From Pinus tabuliformis (Eukaryota > Streptophyta > Pinopsida > Pinales > Pinaceae), in assembly GCA_031772625.1 (NCBI GenBank), contig CM062815.1, positions 606,655,980 through 606,719,979 of the forward strand: DNA of 64,000 nt, in the 5' to 3' direction. The translations under genes and the position numbers were made by a program. The notes under the pieces were generated by a model, which was given only the letters and a program-made list of their open reading frames with translations, did not search any database and was not told the DNA's origin. Positions 34,191-47,298 of this stretch are shown piece by piece (within the stretch, counting starts at the first letter, position 1; every line of letters starts with the position of its first letter).

Positions 34191-34889
34191 CCTATCTAAA
34201 TTCTAATTATTGTGGTAGATTAAGAATGATAAATGTATGAAATGTGTTGACTGGGATGATGTATTTTAAAAATTTGAGGTAATGCAAAATTAACTTACAA
34301 ATAAAAAAATATGTTTATATTCATTATCAAATTGCTCGCACATGTCAATTTTAATGAGGATTTGTCGATGTGATAGGTGCTTTAATACAATTATCTCTCC
34401 ACATGTTATCACTTGACCCTACATTAATGCCCTCATCAATTGAGGATCCCTCCTCTACATAGTAAGGTTGACATTATCTCTGCTCATGTTGATTTCTCTA
34501 GAGTCTTCGTTAGTCTAGCTTTCTCCTAGTGATTATATTTTCTCATGTTGGTAGCTCTATATTCCTTTTTAGTGTAGTTTACTCCTAGTGGTCATATTTT
34601 CCCATGTTGATGATGCTAGAGTCGTTGTTAGTATAGTTTTCTCCTGGTGTGACACATTATGAACTCTAGTTTTTAGTTCCTTTCCCATATGGGAACTCCC
34701 CCATATTGTAATGAGAATATGTTTTCAGCCTCATGCAGTCATGTTCCTTCATGGTTATCCATTCCTTTCTCTTCTCCCACCGATGGTGAAATTTTTAGAT
34801 GTATAGAGGATCTCTCATATGTGTTGTTATGGTTGGGATGTTATAGGATAATCCATTACTCTTCGAAATTTAGTGCCTTTCCAGCTCCT

Positions 34890-35568
34890 CATTTATGCAC
34901 CCTTCCTACACACCCTTCATTCTCCCTCCATCACTCCTTATATCTTCCTCCCTCACTCCCTCCATCCCTCCATCTCCCTCTCTTTCTCTTTGTCCCTCTC
35001 CTACCCTCCCCTTCGCTCTCCCCTTCCATGTTTTTCTCTCCCAAAAACTCTCCCAATCCATCCCTTCCTCTCTACCTGTCTCCCCCATTTGTCTTCTCAC
35101 ACACATTGTATGTCTCCCTATTTACTACCATTTCTCCCTCTCTCACCCCCTCATCCTCTCTCTCAATTCCTCTTCCTCTCCCTCCCTACTTGTCTCTCTC
35201 CCATTTTAATTCTCCCTTGCCCCACTCTCTCTCTCTTCCTCTCCATCCACCTCCTCTCTCTCACATGCTCCATCCCTAGCCCCTGTTTTTCTATTCCTCC
35301 CTCTCCATACCTCTCCTATGATTCTCTCTCTCTCTCTCCCTTCCTCCCATTTCCTCCCTTCCTCATTCCCTCTCCCTCTCTCTCTCTCTTTTTCTCCCCT
35401 TCTCCATCCTTCCCTTCCTCTCTTTCTCTCCCTCTCCCTCCATCACTCCTCTCTATCCCTCTCTCCCTCTCTCCCTCTCCCTCTCTCTCTCCATCTATTC
35501 CCCTTTACATCCTCCCTCATTCTCTCTTTATCCCTCTCTTCCCCTCTCCTCCAGTAATCCCTCACTCC

Positions 35569-35627
<59 letters not shown>

Positions 35628-36217
35628 AATAACTATCCCCTCTATCAATCTCTCTCTCTTTCCCCTCCCTTTTGATGTCTCTCTCTCTCTCTCTCCCCTC
35701 TCCACCCACTCTCTCCCTCTTTATTTTTTTATCCCTTATTCCCTCCCTTCAACCCTCCCTCACTTTCTCCCTCTCTACCACTGTCTCCTTCTTCTCTCTC
35801 TCTCCCCACATCCTCATTCTTTCTCCCTATCTTTCTCCCTCTCTCCCCATCCCCTCTATATCACTGTCTCTCTTCCTTCCTCCCCATCCCCACCTCCCCA
35901 ACTCTCTCTCTATCCCTCTCTTCCCTTTTCCCTCTACCTCTCTGTCTCCCTTCCTACCTCCCGCTTCCCAACTCTCTCTCTTTCTCACTCCACCTCAAAA
36001 TTTTCCTCTCTACCTCCCCCCATGCCTCTCTCTTTGTCTTTATATCCTTCCCTTATTTCCTCACTATCACATTCCTCCCCTCCCCTATCCATCTCTCCAC
36101 CATTCTTTGTGTTTCTCATCCTCTCCCTCTCCCTCAACCTTAATCTCCCTGCCTTCCCATCTTCCTCCTCCTCCTCTCTCGCTCCCCTTCTCTCTCTATA
36201 TCACTTTACCCCTCTCT
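34890..36217. repeat. Polypyrimidine tract, left part
   Basis: About 1.33 kb is almost purely C and T on the + strand (CTCCCT, CTCTCT and TCCCTC words), with scattered A and rare G. Long Ser/Leu/Pro ORFs here are composition artefacts. It continues beyond element B at 44,160. Confidence 0.97.
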
Positions 36218-37258
36218 TGTTGTGGGGAAAAATGCCTATGCAGGACGATCCTATCCACCTAAGGTGTGACAGTGCCTTAACAACAAACAGAAACAGCTAT
36301 TCTAGTATCCTTCCTTTATGAAATGAGAATAGAGAGAGATGGATGGAATAACCAGTGTCTTCCGTTTGTCCCTCAATCCAGATCCTATCCTCTTTGAGAG
36401 CTCCCAGCTACTCGCCTTCTCGCTCGCCCAGCTTCAACGGGTTCCTGCAAGATCACAAAAGGGAAGCACTACAAAGACATAGATTCATATTCATAACTAG
36501 TTCAGGATTAGAAGTAAACTAAATACACTAATGCAATCATACATCAAAGACACATCATCATATAGGAGAAACCAAGATAGCTTTATTGATGAATAACAAG
36601 GTTCAGAAGGAGATACAACCAAGAGAGTTCCAATCCAACATCTCTCTCCTAGCAAATGAAATTCCTATCTTCACCTTCCTTCAAAGCATTAAGCACCCAA
36701 TGATCTCAGTCTCAAACCAGCAGCAATTCTTTGCAATAACCAAATTCCAGCCCCCTAGATCTCATGGAGAAGAGATCTATATATAGATGTTTGGAGTGAA
36801 GATGAGTCAGCTTGTGATCTGACTAGTGTCCTCTCTCTCTGTCAGTTCTTACTTCCACTTGGAGACTAAGAGCCTCTTACTCATCAGTTAGTCGAACTCA
36901 TCAAGGCAAGTGTCATGGAGGAAGATTCTGGAACCTTCCACAGTCTTGACACCTCTCACAAGAGACCCTGACATTTGTCATTTGCCGCTCAGCGCACCCT
37001 GGTAGTGCTTCCACCTGCGTGGCAATGCAACTAGCCAGTGTAGCCTCTGCATTTTAGCGCAGGCAGCTAGTAGAGCTTCTGAATTGATCCTGAATTGACT
37101 TGTTTTTGAGCAGTTTCTGGTGGAGAACTTCTGTGAATTGCTGTGGTTTGCTGGCCTTGTTCCTCTAGGGGTAGGAACAACATGTTTAGGGACTTTGGAT
37201 CCCTTGGATTATGGACATTTCATGCTTATAGCTGTAAGGCACAAAAATGTCTATAACA
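36218..37258 (-). repeat. 3' LTR of element B
   Basis: It begins TGTTGTGGGG and ends CTATAACA in + coordinates, closely matching element A's LTRs. Confidence 0.93.
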
Positions 37259-39255
37259 GTTGCCCCCTAAAGTATGAGGCCGTTTATCAGGTGAAATGCT
37301 TTATTAGGAGGATCTGAAGTTCTTTCAATGCTGGGAGGAGACCTGTAATACAATACAATACAATACATTATTTTCATACTTTTTTCATGATCTAGCTGAG
37401 GCAGGCATTCCCATGCTCAGCTTTATAAAGTCATTTTCATGTACATATAACAGACAATCGTCTGATGATAGACTGATGATTCTGATAGAGCCATCATCCT
37501 TTTGGTAGGATGATTATCTGTTCTGCAAAGCTGTACATTTCATGTCTTTATTTTCTGAATATATATCGCAGCCCGGATGGATGAAACTAGATCCGGGGTC
37601 TTCAATCTCGTCCAATCTTCACTCTAAGTACAAGTCGATCCATGTGAGAATTGCTCTGAAGTCGAACATGGAAAGACATCGCTTGATTACCAGTCAATGA
37701 TGTAAACTGTTAACAAGCGCGAGAGGAATCACCGATAATGATGATGACCCTCAAGGTACTACAGTACAATTCACGTGGTGTGAATAGAGGACTTGGCATC
37801 AAACACCAGGCAAAATCTTTCGGTCGAAGGTCATTGATGTATACCTGTCGCTGGAAGTGAGAAACTTGCCATTGAGGCATGCAAGCTTCAAAGTACTGAG
37901 GGGGTGTTCCTAGATCAACTTCTTGGATAATGAGCTGATGTCGACAAGAAGCGATCCGTCAAAGGAGGGCCTTAATGAATCCCACATCAATGACACGGAA
38001 CGAAGCTAATGATTTTGATGGAGGTGAAAACGATCTGATGATATATGATTCAGGGTGGCGGTCATGAAAGAGTATAATGTATGGTAGTGGATGGGACACA
38101 GGTGACTTGTCTGAACGACTTCTCTTAAACATATGGTGACACTTATGCGATGGATTGGTATCATTACCCCAAATATGGATGGTATGGCGAGACCATGGTG
38201 ATGTGACCGGTGAATGAAACAACCCAACCCGATTGTAGTACGGAGGAAAAGTGTCATGTTTAAGAGCGACTTGCTACCATCAAAGTTTCTTGAGTTTCTC
38301 CCAATTTTTCCCCAGTCATTACTGACCAGTACCTCTTTATTTTTGTCAAGCTTGAGGAGGATAACATATGCTTGTTCTATAACCTGCCCTTCGGGCAAGC
38401 CCATCGCTATGTTTTAACGAGCCTAGCGATAGGGAAACTCGTTCTCGTCTAAAGACAAGTTTGTCGCTATTTAATGCATTTAACGAGTCTAGCGACAAAG
38501 ACAACTCGGTCCTTTTCATTTTTAGAGAGTCTGAAAAGGTACATAAAGTTAACTCCAAAAGTCCTTTTTCGTCATCTAATCCCTTAAGTCCGAAAAAGTA
38601 TAAAACAATACAGAAGGGATGAATTTTCAATCTCTTTAACGAGCCGAATAAAACAAGCGCTCGATCTTTTTGTGCAATAATCCCTCAGGTTCAAAAAGAT
38701 TAAAATCTAGAGGAGGGATAGCTCTTCCGGTCACTTTAACGAGCTGGATGGCCAAAACTCGGCAATCTTTTCATATTTTACGAGTCAGATGAAAAGAGCT
38801 TAAAGAAGACTCGTCTTTTGAGGAACGAGTGATAAAAGGGGTAGCAGCTCATTCCAGGGAGGGATTGGAATTTCCAAATCACGGCAGTGTCACAAGGATG
38901 GCTAGTGAAATCACTCTTCGCAGCTGTTCCTCAAAATGGGTAAACAATCATATGGAGGTGAATGATCGGCCAATGGAAAAGTGGAGGTGGTGGGCAAAGA
39001 CGACCAAGGCTTTAATGGCTGAAGTACTACATTCACGGTGGTTATTTACCGAAATAGTTCATTTTTTAACGAGCTTAAACGCGGGTGGAAACATTTGCTC
39101 GATCTTATGTTTATTTTTTAACGAGCATGAAATATGCGCTAAAACTGCTCGGATCTTGCGTTTATTTTTTAACGAGCATGAACTGTGTGCTAAAACTGCT
39201 CGAATCTTGCGTTTATTTTTTAACGAGCATGAACTGTGTGCTAAAACTGCTCGAT
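37259..39255 (-). repeat. Trailer of element B with stem-loop array and 51-bp repeats
   Basis: The counterpart of 7,544-9,545. The stem-loop array lies at 38,395-38,830 with the same stems as in element A. Four 51-bp units (39,062-39,255) follow. Homology with A ends inside the last unit. Confidence 0.85.
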
Positions 39256-39823
39256 TAATCCAGTCATATGATAAGAATGTCTCATTAAAGATGCTATTTT
39301 TTATGGAGCTTAGATCTCACAAAGCTTTGCTCGGATCCTTTCGTTATGCAAGTTCGGAAACGACTAATCCTACGAGTTTAAAGGGTTAGACCTACAGGTT
39401 TAAAGGGAGGACCTAAAAATTTAAAAAATAAATAGCTGCCCCTTGCTTGCACTCCAAAAGGTTTTCATGCCCCCAGGTATAAAACAGAGTTTCAAGGTTA
39501 CCTCTACTTCACTTCCGCCAAAACAAATGTTTTACCGAGAGAGGCCTACCTCTTTCAGGCTATCCAAAGAAAGTTCTATTTGCACCCCAAACAAAACACT
39601 TCCTCGACGATGTCTACCGAGATAAACAAAGGTGAGCGACGCAATCACCGCCCTCTCACATAACTTTGACAAGAGAATCTTATTCTAGAATAACTCCTCT
39701 TCCTAGATGGACGGGGTACAGACTAGTCATATTCTCCCGCGAAAACCTACCTTATACCCAAAGTTTTCCTGCCGAAGCAGACCAGGACGCATGCCCCATG
39801 GGTTCCAGTCATATCCTCCTGGA

Positions 39824-41392
39824 TTACTCGCGCTCATCAGGACGAAGGACCATGGGTTGAGACATTTCTTGCGTGAATAGACCATTTAGGGATGGTATAT
39901 GACTATTTACGATGCGTGATCCGGGGAATGAAAGTTGGTCCACGAGCTTGACTATTCTTCCTCCGTGCGGAAAACACATTACTCTAAAGAGTGATGAGAC
40001 GATGGCTCCCATGCAATATATATAGTCTCGTCCAAGGAGTAGGTTATAATCCAAGGGTCCTTGAACGACCATCACGTTGATTTGAATGGTCTTCCCTTTC
40101 AATGTTATCGGCACATTGGGGAGGATCCCTAAAGGTCGACTGGTTACTTTATCGAAGCCTGTCAGATTTCTCATTTCAGGCAAAAGCGCTGGCGAACCAA
40201 GCGCTTTCCAAGCAATAGAGGAAAGGATACTCACAGATGCCCCTTCATCAATGATAGTGCCAGCCATTACCATTCTGTATATTTGAACGATAATTCTGAA
40301 TGGTATGCTTGCTGGCAACCGGGGTCTGCCTAGTTGGTTCCAGTCGAAGGATACAACTAGGTTGCTTGGTGGTGGGACCGAGTAGACGGCCGGGTATGGC
40401 TCTGACGAAGTTCCTTCCTGCGATAAAGGAATGGGCAAATTGCCCCCATGTTCGTCGGAGTCTGTGTTGATGAAGAGAATTTGGACGGTGTCATCTTTAT
40501 TCTCTTCTGTGATGATATCATTCGAAGATGGAACCTCTGAAGGCAAGACCAGGTCAACTGCCGCCTCGACCTTTTGACTTTCGTCAGGTATGGATTCAGA
40601 CGGTTCACCCTCAATGATAGGTGCTTCGGCTGACCACTTGGGCGGGCCAACCGGGTTCTCAACTGGTGAAGGACTTGGCAGGAGTTTTTGATATCCAGGA
40701 GGAAGTTGCGCTCGTAAAATCGGGCGATCTTCCAAAACTCTCTTAGCCTCGTCTAAGAAGGGACAACGGTGGATGGCATGGTCGCCTTCACACAGTTTGC
40801 AGGGAAATCTAGCTTTCCCTCTCTGTCCTGTGGCTTCACTTTCACTAGTTGACGGTGTGCTGTCAACATGGCTATCAGAGGTTGACGCCACCGAATTGTG
40901 CAAGCGGGGAGACCAGTCCCTTAGTATTCGAGGGATGTAAGGACAATCTCTGTGAAAGTGGTCTCCCTTGCATATGACACATGGCGATTTAGGCCTGGTC
41001 AGTGCAGTGTGTGGATTTTCGTTAGATGCCATTCGTTTGCCCCCAGTCGCTTTTGGCTCCTTCTTCTTCTTCTCTTTCTTCTTCTTCTCCTTCTTCTCCT
41101 TAGGAGCTTGGCTTTTGGCTTTGCCAGCTCCATCATGGGAAGAGGAAGGAGGAGAGGAAGAGTTAGAGGAAGTGGAAGGCTGGTGGGCAGCTCTTGACTG
41201 GTCTAACTGCTGATTCGATTGTTCAGGAATGGTGGTGTTTTGAAAAACATTAGTTGAGAAGAGCCAGACAGGCAAGCTGATTGTCAGTCCTGGAAGTGAC
41301 AATGTGGTCATATGGGGCGCTCCAACATCTCCCCGAGAGGAGAAGGGACTAGGATTTCCACCAAGGGGAATTCCTTGGTTGGAGGGCTCCAT
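39824..41392 (-). CDS. Intact ORF: two zinc knuckles plus retropepsin, no capsid (522 aa)
   Basis: ATG at 41,392 opens an uninterrupted 522-residue frame. Residues about 1-80 are low complexity and a Lys-rich block follows (about 95-115). Two knuckles come next, CVICKGDHFHRDC and CKLCEGDHAIHRC (about 137 and 198), both with CX2CX3HX4C spacing. An acidic linker leads to a retropepsin-like domain (about 385-500) with active site TIIDEGASVSILSS and the late motif LDYNLLLGRDYIYCMGAIVS. I find no capsid domain, which is unusual for a Gag-Pro protein. It replaces, at the same place, the gag-protease module of element A. It may process or bind nucleic acid for the element; that is inference. Confidence 0.8.
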   Translation of the reverse strand: MEPSNQGIPLGGNPSPFSSRGDVGAPHMTTLSLPGLTISLPVWLFSTNVFQNTTIPEQSNQQLDQSRAAHQPSTSSNSSSPPSSSHDGAGKAKSQAPKEKKEKKKKEKKKKEPKATGGKRMASNENPHTALTRPKSPCVICKGDHFHRDCPYIPRILRDWSPRLHNSVASTSDSHVDSTPSTSESEATGQRGKARFPCKLCEGDHAIHRCPFLDEAKRVLEDRPILRAQLPPGYQKLLPSPSPVENPVGPPKWSAEAPIIEGEPSESIPDESQKVEAAVDLVLPSEVPSSNDIITEENKDDTVQILFINTDSDEHGGNLPIPLSQEGTSSEPYPAVYSVPPPSNLVVSFDWNQLGRPRLPASIPFRIIVQIYRMVMAGTIIDEGASVSILSSIAWKALGSPALLPEMRNLTGFDKVTSRPLGILPNVPITLKGKTIQINVMVVQGPLDYNLLLGRDYIYCMGAIVSSLFRVMCFPHGGRIVKLVDQLSFPGSRIVNSHIPSLNGLFTQEMSQPMVLRPDERE

Positions 41393-41404
41393 TTTCTCAA
41401 CTGA

Positions 41405-43099
41405 AAGATCAACGCGGGAATAAGGGTGATTTATTATTCTGTTAAAATAAATTTTAATGACGCTTTAGACACAACTTGTTTTTTCAATTTTAAAGAGTCA
41501 AGAAAAAACAAAAGATGACTCTAGTCGCTTTCGATGTTTTAACGAGCCCGAAGTGACAAATGCTCGGATGGACTTTTTCTGTTATAGAGTCTGAAAAAGG
41601 CCAAAAGGAACTGCTCCGGAGATCTAGGCAGAGGGTGTGCCAAACCAATCACAAAACTGCAGAATACGTTTTACGGTACGGCAGTCAATCTTCCCGAATG
41701 CTGTGTTCGGTGCATTGTGGTCAGTAGGGCGGTCGACATGGCTTCCTAAGGATAAAGGTTTTAAGCCTATAGGGGTCTCCCAATATATACGCGATGGTAC
41801 GTGGGAGCACAATCCGTACTGGCACTTTTGGTCCCTCAGGAGGAATCACCCACCATCAGCGAGGCCAAGAGATACCAGGTTTTACGACACCGGAACACGT
41901 CTCTAGCCTAGACCTCTATGTTGTGCGTTACGTTACAAAGCGTTATTAAGTTCATTCAGTTTATTTTATGTTGATCTTTCTTAGAAGTTTGCCTTTTGAG
42001 GTTCACCACGTGATGTAGATCCAACTTCCTAAATGCAATCTAAAAGATGATAAGCAGATTTTATCTCTTTTTCAATCAATGAAAATCCTAGCTACAAAGG
42101 GAAAAGAAAGACACTATCTTTTCTCAGAGAGAAATCAGCACACTCTAAATGCACTGTTCCTAAATCAAGCATGCAAACTATCAAGATGAAAATGCATAAT
42201 GCAAGTGTTTGTTTTCCGCTTTCTTAATATTGATGCCTAAAAAGAAATATTTTTGCACAACTTCGAATTTTCTTTTAAATGACTAATATAAACAAGTTTA
42301 CATTTTCGAAATCAGAAAGGGTAGAAGAGATTACAACACTTTACAACTTTCGAAATGGACACCTGTTTCGACACTTAAAAGAGACAAACTCAAACCAAAA
42401 GCAAAAATGAACATATAATCAACTGTAAACAGCCAATGAACTCTCTCCTAAGATCACAATCAACAGATCTGAATCAAGGGCTACAGGTCGACTATTTCAC
42501 TCTTGCAGAGGGAGACTATAAATGATGCCACAAACACATAAAAACACTCACAGTCTTTTGTACAAAAGGAGGCGGAATCAAAGCAGAGAAAAGGGGTTAT
42601 CAGACAGGTACCTATGTTGGTTACAGGCTGTAGAAATCAGAGATCAAAACAAGGCAAAACAGAGCAGAGAACCCCAGCTGCACAAGGCCAAACTGGATCA
42701 GTGCACCTGTATAGAAGGGAAACTGAATTTCAGCGCAGGTAGCCTTCACGAGAACTGCGTTGAAATGCAGAGTCTCTTCACAGAGCCTGCGCTGGAGAAA
42801 CGAGAGTTGTTTCTGGGTTCTGGGTCACGGTTTGCTGATTAATCTACGGTTTCAGGCCAAATAAAAGCAACAAACAAGGTACAATCAAAGGGATGCTTTG
42901 AGGGAGGGATAAGATCTATCACAAAGGATCATCAAATCATTTGTGAGTCCATCATTCAGATCATAAACAAATCCAGTGATTGGATCAAAGCAGCAGCTGT
43001 CTACTTTGCATCTGAGAATAATAGAAGCAGTTCGATTGCTTCTCTTCAGTCTATGAAACAAACAATGATAGAAGCACAAATAAAATGACTAAACAGATC
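41405..43099 (-). other. 5' leader of element B
   Basis: The counterpart of 12,790-14,485 in element A with only scattered differences, including two TTTTAACGAG stem-loops at 41,455-41,610. No gene is supported. Confidence 0.75.
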
Positions 43100-43117
43100 T
43101 CCCCAGTGGAGTCGCCA
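43100..43117 (-). promoter_or_regulatory. Primer binding site of element B
   Basis: On the minus strand TGGCGACTCCACTGGGGA lies three bases inside the 5' LTR. It matches the tRNA-Arg-type PBS more closely than the one in element A. Confidence 0.82.
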
Positions 43118-43120
43118 ATT

Positions 43121-44159
43121 TGTTGTGGGGAAAAATGCCTATGCAGGACGATCCTATCCACCTAAGGTGTGACAGTGCCTTAGCAACAAACAGAAACAGC
43201 TATTCTAGTATCCTTCCTTTATGAAATGAGAATAGAGAGAGATGGATGGACTAACCAGTGTATTCCGTTTGTCCCTCGATCCAGATCCTCTCCTCTTTGA
43301 GAGCTCCCAGCTACTCGCCTTCTCGCTCGCCCAGCTTCAACGGGTTCCTGCAAGATCAGAAGAGGGAAGCACTACAAAGACATAGATTCATATTCATAAC
43401 TAGTTCAGGATTAGAAGTAAACTAAATACACTAATGCAATCATACATCAAAGACACATCAGCATATAGGAGAAACCAAGATAGCTTTATTGATGAATAAC
43501 AAGGTTCAGGAGGAGATACAACCAAGAGAGTTCCAATCCAGCATCTCTCTCCCAGCAAATGAAATTCCTATCTCACCTTCCTTCAAAGAATTAAGCACCA
43601 ATGATCTCTGTCTCAAACCAGCAGCAATTCTTTGCAATAAGCAAATTCCAGCCCCCCAGATCTCATGGAGAAGAGATCTATATATAGATGTTTGGAGTGA
43701 AGATGAGTCAGCTTGTGATCTCACTAGTGTCCTCTCTCTCTGTCAGTTCTTACTTCCACTTGGAGACTAAGAGCCTCTTACTCATCACTTAGTCGAACTC
43801 ATCAAGGCAAGTGTCATGGAGAAAGATTCTGGAAGCTTCCACAGTCTTGACACCTCTCACAAGAGACCCTGACATTTGTCATTTTCCGCTCAGCGCACCC
43901 TGGTAGTGCTTCCACCTGCGTTGCAATGCAACTAGCCAGTGTAGCCTCTACATTTCAGCGCAGGCAGCTAGTAGAGCTTCTGAATTGATCCTGAATTGAC
44001 TTGTTTTTGAGCAGTTTCTGGTGGAGAACTTCTGTGAATTGTTGTGGTTTGTTGGCCTTGTTCCTCTAGGGGTAGGAACAACATGTTTAGGGACTTTGGA
44101 TCCCTTAGATTATGGACATTTCATGCTTATAGCTGTAAGGCACAAAAATGTCTATAACA
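43121..44159 (-). repeat. 5' LTR of element B
   Basis: It is 1,039 bp, two bases shorter than its partner because of small deletions near 43,574 and 43,597. The flanking duplication TCTCT follows at 44,160. Confidence 0.93.
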
Positions 44160-44164
44160 TCTCT

Positions 44165-46540
44165 CCCTCAACTTCTCCATCCCTCCACCCCTCCCCCATA
44201 CCTCCCTCTCTTCCTCCCCCACTCCCTCCCTCTCTCTCTCTCTCCCACTCTCCATATCCCTCTCCCTCTCTCTCCCTCCCTCTGTTTCTCGTACTCTCCT
44301 CCTTTTCTCTCTATCTCACTCCCCCTCTCCCTCCCTATGTACCCCCCTATCCCTCTCATTATCCCACTCTCCCTCACCCCCCTCTCCCTCACATTATACC
44401 TCCCTCCCTCCTTGCCTCCCCCTACCCCACACTCTATCTTCTTTCCTCCATTTCTCCATCCACATCCTTCCCTCTTTATCTCTCACTCTCTCCTTTTTCT
44501 CTCCCTCCATCTCACCTCTCTCTCCATCCCACACTTTCCCCTTCTCTCTATCACTCCCTCTCTCCCTCCCCTCTCTCCCTCTTTCTATACCTTCATTTAT
44601 CCTTCTATCCTTCCCTGTATCCCTCCATCCATCCCTCTCTTCCATACATATTTATCTCTCCCTCCCTCCTCCCCCCCCTCTCTCCCTTAGTCTCTCCTTA
44701 TCTTGCACCCTCGCTCTCTCCCTCACCCCCTCCTCCTCTCTCACCATCCCTCTTCCTCTCCCTACCCCATATCTCTTTATCCCTCCTTGACTCTTCATCC
44801 CCCTAGTATATTTTCCTCCACCTCTTCCCCTATCTCCCTCTGATGAGCACCCTTGTAGCACCCCTTCTCTCTCCCCCTGCATCCTCCTTACCCTCCACAC
44901 CTATCTCTCTCTCGCTTTATCCCTCCCTCCCCCTCTGCATTGTTCCCTCCCTCTCTCTATCTGCCTCACCCTCTATTTTCCTCACCATTATTTATCTCTC
45001 ATTCCCCCTCCTCTGTGTCACTCTCTCTCTTCCTCTTTCTCCCTCCATTCTTTGCTCATTCTCTCCCTCTGTCCCTACCTCTCTCTCCTCCTCTACTCTC
45101 TCCCCCCCTCTCTCTCCTAGCCTTGCTCTCTCTTTAATCCCTCTCCTCCACTTCATTCTTATTCTCTCTAAATATATCCTTGTTGTATCACTCCCTCTCC
45201 CCCAGCCCTCCCTCCCTCACTCCCTCTCCTTCCCTCTCCTTCTCCCTATGACTCTCTCTGCCCCCCCCTTTCTCCATTCTTCCCACCCCTCTCTCTCTCT
45301 GCCCCCCACTTTCTCACCCTCCCCCCCCTCTCACTCCCACCCTTTCTCTCTCTGTACTCCCTCTCTTTTTCTCCCCCCCAGTTTTGCTTCCACTCTCATC
45401 TCTCCCTCCCATTCCTCCTCCTCCTCCTACTCCTCTCTCTCTCTCTCTACCCCTCTTTCCCACTCATATCGTCCCTCCCATATCTCTCTACCCCTCTCCC
45501 TCCCTACCATTCTCTCTCTCCATCTCCCTCCCTCCCTCTCCCCATCCATTCTATTTTCCCCCTCTCTCTTTATCCATCTTCAACCCCTCCCTCCCTCCCT
45601 CCTTCCCTCCCTCTCCTCCTTCTCCCTATCACTCTCCCACATCCCCCGCCCTTCTCTCTCTCTCCATTTATCCCTCCCTTACTACCTCCCTCACCCCTTT
45701 TTATTTCTCTCTCAATCCCCCCTCTCTCTCTCTGCCCACTCTCTCCCCCTCTGCATTGGCCCCCCCTCTCTCCCCCTCGTATTATCTCTCTCCCTCTACA
45801 TCCACTTCTCTCCCTCTCTCTCGCTCTCTCTCCTTCTTCTTTTCCCTAATCCACTCTCTCTACCACTCCCTCTTTCTTCCTCTCCCACCTTTCAACTCCC
45901 CCCTCTCTCCCTTCCTCCCACTACCCATCTCTCTCCCACCCTCTCTCTTTGTCTCTCTCCTTATCTCTCTCTCACTATCTATTGCTCCCTCTCCATCCCT
46001 CCCCATCATTATCCACTCTATCACTCTCTCTCTCTCCATGCCCCTCTTTTCCTCCCACCCTCTCTTTCTCCATTTCTCCCTCTTTCTCTGTCTCATCTCT
46101 CCTCTCTCTCTGCCCCTCATGTTCCCTACCTCCCTTCCTATATCTTCCTCCTTTGACCCCTCTATGTTTCTCCATCTATTCCTCCTTCGCTCCCCACTCA
46201 CCCCCCTTTGTCATTCTCTCCATCCTTCCCTGTCTGTCTAACCACCCTCTCTCCCCCTCTCTCTTTCTCCACCCCTTTTGAATCTCTCTCTCCCCACTCT
46301 CTCTCCTTCTACCTTCCCCTCCCCCTCTCATTCCCTCCCACCCACTCTCTCTGTCCCTCTCCCTCCACCTCCCTCCACCCCTTTCCCTCCCTCCCTCTCG
46401 TCTCTCTCTCTCTCCATCCCTCCTTACCACTTCTTATCCCCACCCTACTCTCCCTCTCTCCTTGTCTCTTTCTCCCTCCACCTTCCCTTACCCCCTCTCT
46501 CTCCCTCACTCTATCTCTTTCTTGATCCCTCCCTCCCAAC

Positions 46541-46578
<38 letters not shown>

Positions 46579-47298
46579 TAAACCCTTCACTCCCTCCCTA
46601 CCTCCCTCTCCTTCGACCCTCTCTCCACCACCCATTTCACTCTCTCTACTCCCTTTCCTTCTTTCTTTCCCACTGGTTCTCCCTTCCTCTCTCATCCTAC
46701 AGGCTCTCTCTTTCAAGCTATCTCATCTCTCCCTCTCTCTCTCACACCCTCATTCTCCATCCTCCATTTCTCTCTCTCCCTCTCCTTCTCCCTCCTTTAT
46801 CGAACCCATCTATCCCTCCCTCCATCACCCCACTCTTTCTCTCACTTTCTCTTCCTCCCTCCCTATCCAACACCCCTCTCCCCCAATATTTCTCTCACTA
46901 GCTCTCTCTCCCCCTTGTCTTTCTGACCCCCCCTCTCTATCTCTCCTTCTCCTTCAAACCCCTTCTTTCTCTCTCTCCCTCTCCCCCCACCTCTCTCTCT
47001 CTCTCCTTATCTCCCTCCATCACCTCTCTTTGTATCCTTCCCTTCCTCCATATTCTCATTCCCACCCCTATCACTCCCTCTCCCACTCCTCTCCCTCACT
47101 CTTCCTCCATCCCCAACCCTCTCTCCCTCTCCCACCCTCTATATCATCCTCGTCCATCAGTCACTCCCTCTCCCCCATGACTTTCTCCCTCCCTCTATAT
47201 CATCCTCCTCCATTAATCTATCCCTCTGTCACTCTTCTTCTCCATATCCCTCTTTCACTCCCTCCCTCCCTCTCTCTCTCTCTCTCTATCTATCTATC
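44165..47298. repeat. Polypyrimidine tract, right part
   Basis: About 3.13 kb is nearly pure C/T on the + strand, ending in a short TATC repeat. With the left part it formed a tract of about 4.45 kb before element B arrived. Minus-strand Arg/Glu/Gly and plus-strand Ser/Pro/Leu ORFs are artefacts of composition. It lies inside the long intron predicted between exons 7 and 8 of gene A. Confidence 0.97.

Larger units (their letters stand above)
36218..44159 (-). mobile_element. Nested element B: LTR element with knuckle-protease ORF, no RT or integrase
   Basis: LTRs at 36,218-37,258 (1,041 bp) and 43,121-44,159 (1,039 bp) are flanked by the 5-bp duplication TCTCT (36,213-36,217 and 44,160-44,164). 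PBS at 43,100-43,117 and a polypurine tract at 37,259 give minus orientation. LTRs, leader (41,405-43,120) and trailer (37,259-39,255) closely match element A. The 2.15-kb middle is unrelated at DNA level to the 3.25-kb middle of A. It inserted into the polypyrimidine tract. It has one long intact ORF and no RT or integrase, so it would be non-autonomous. Confidence 0.93.

Noticed and set aside
34689-36321. Long plus-strand Ser/Leu/Pro ORFs (up to 482 codons)
   Set aside because: They are a by-product of C/T-only sequence with few stop codons; all three frames are open and no motif is present.
38829-39389. 186-codon plus-strand ORF in element B
   Set aside because: It lies antisense in the noncoding trailer and runs over the 51-bp repeats; the element A counterpart is shorter and broken differently.
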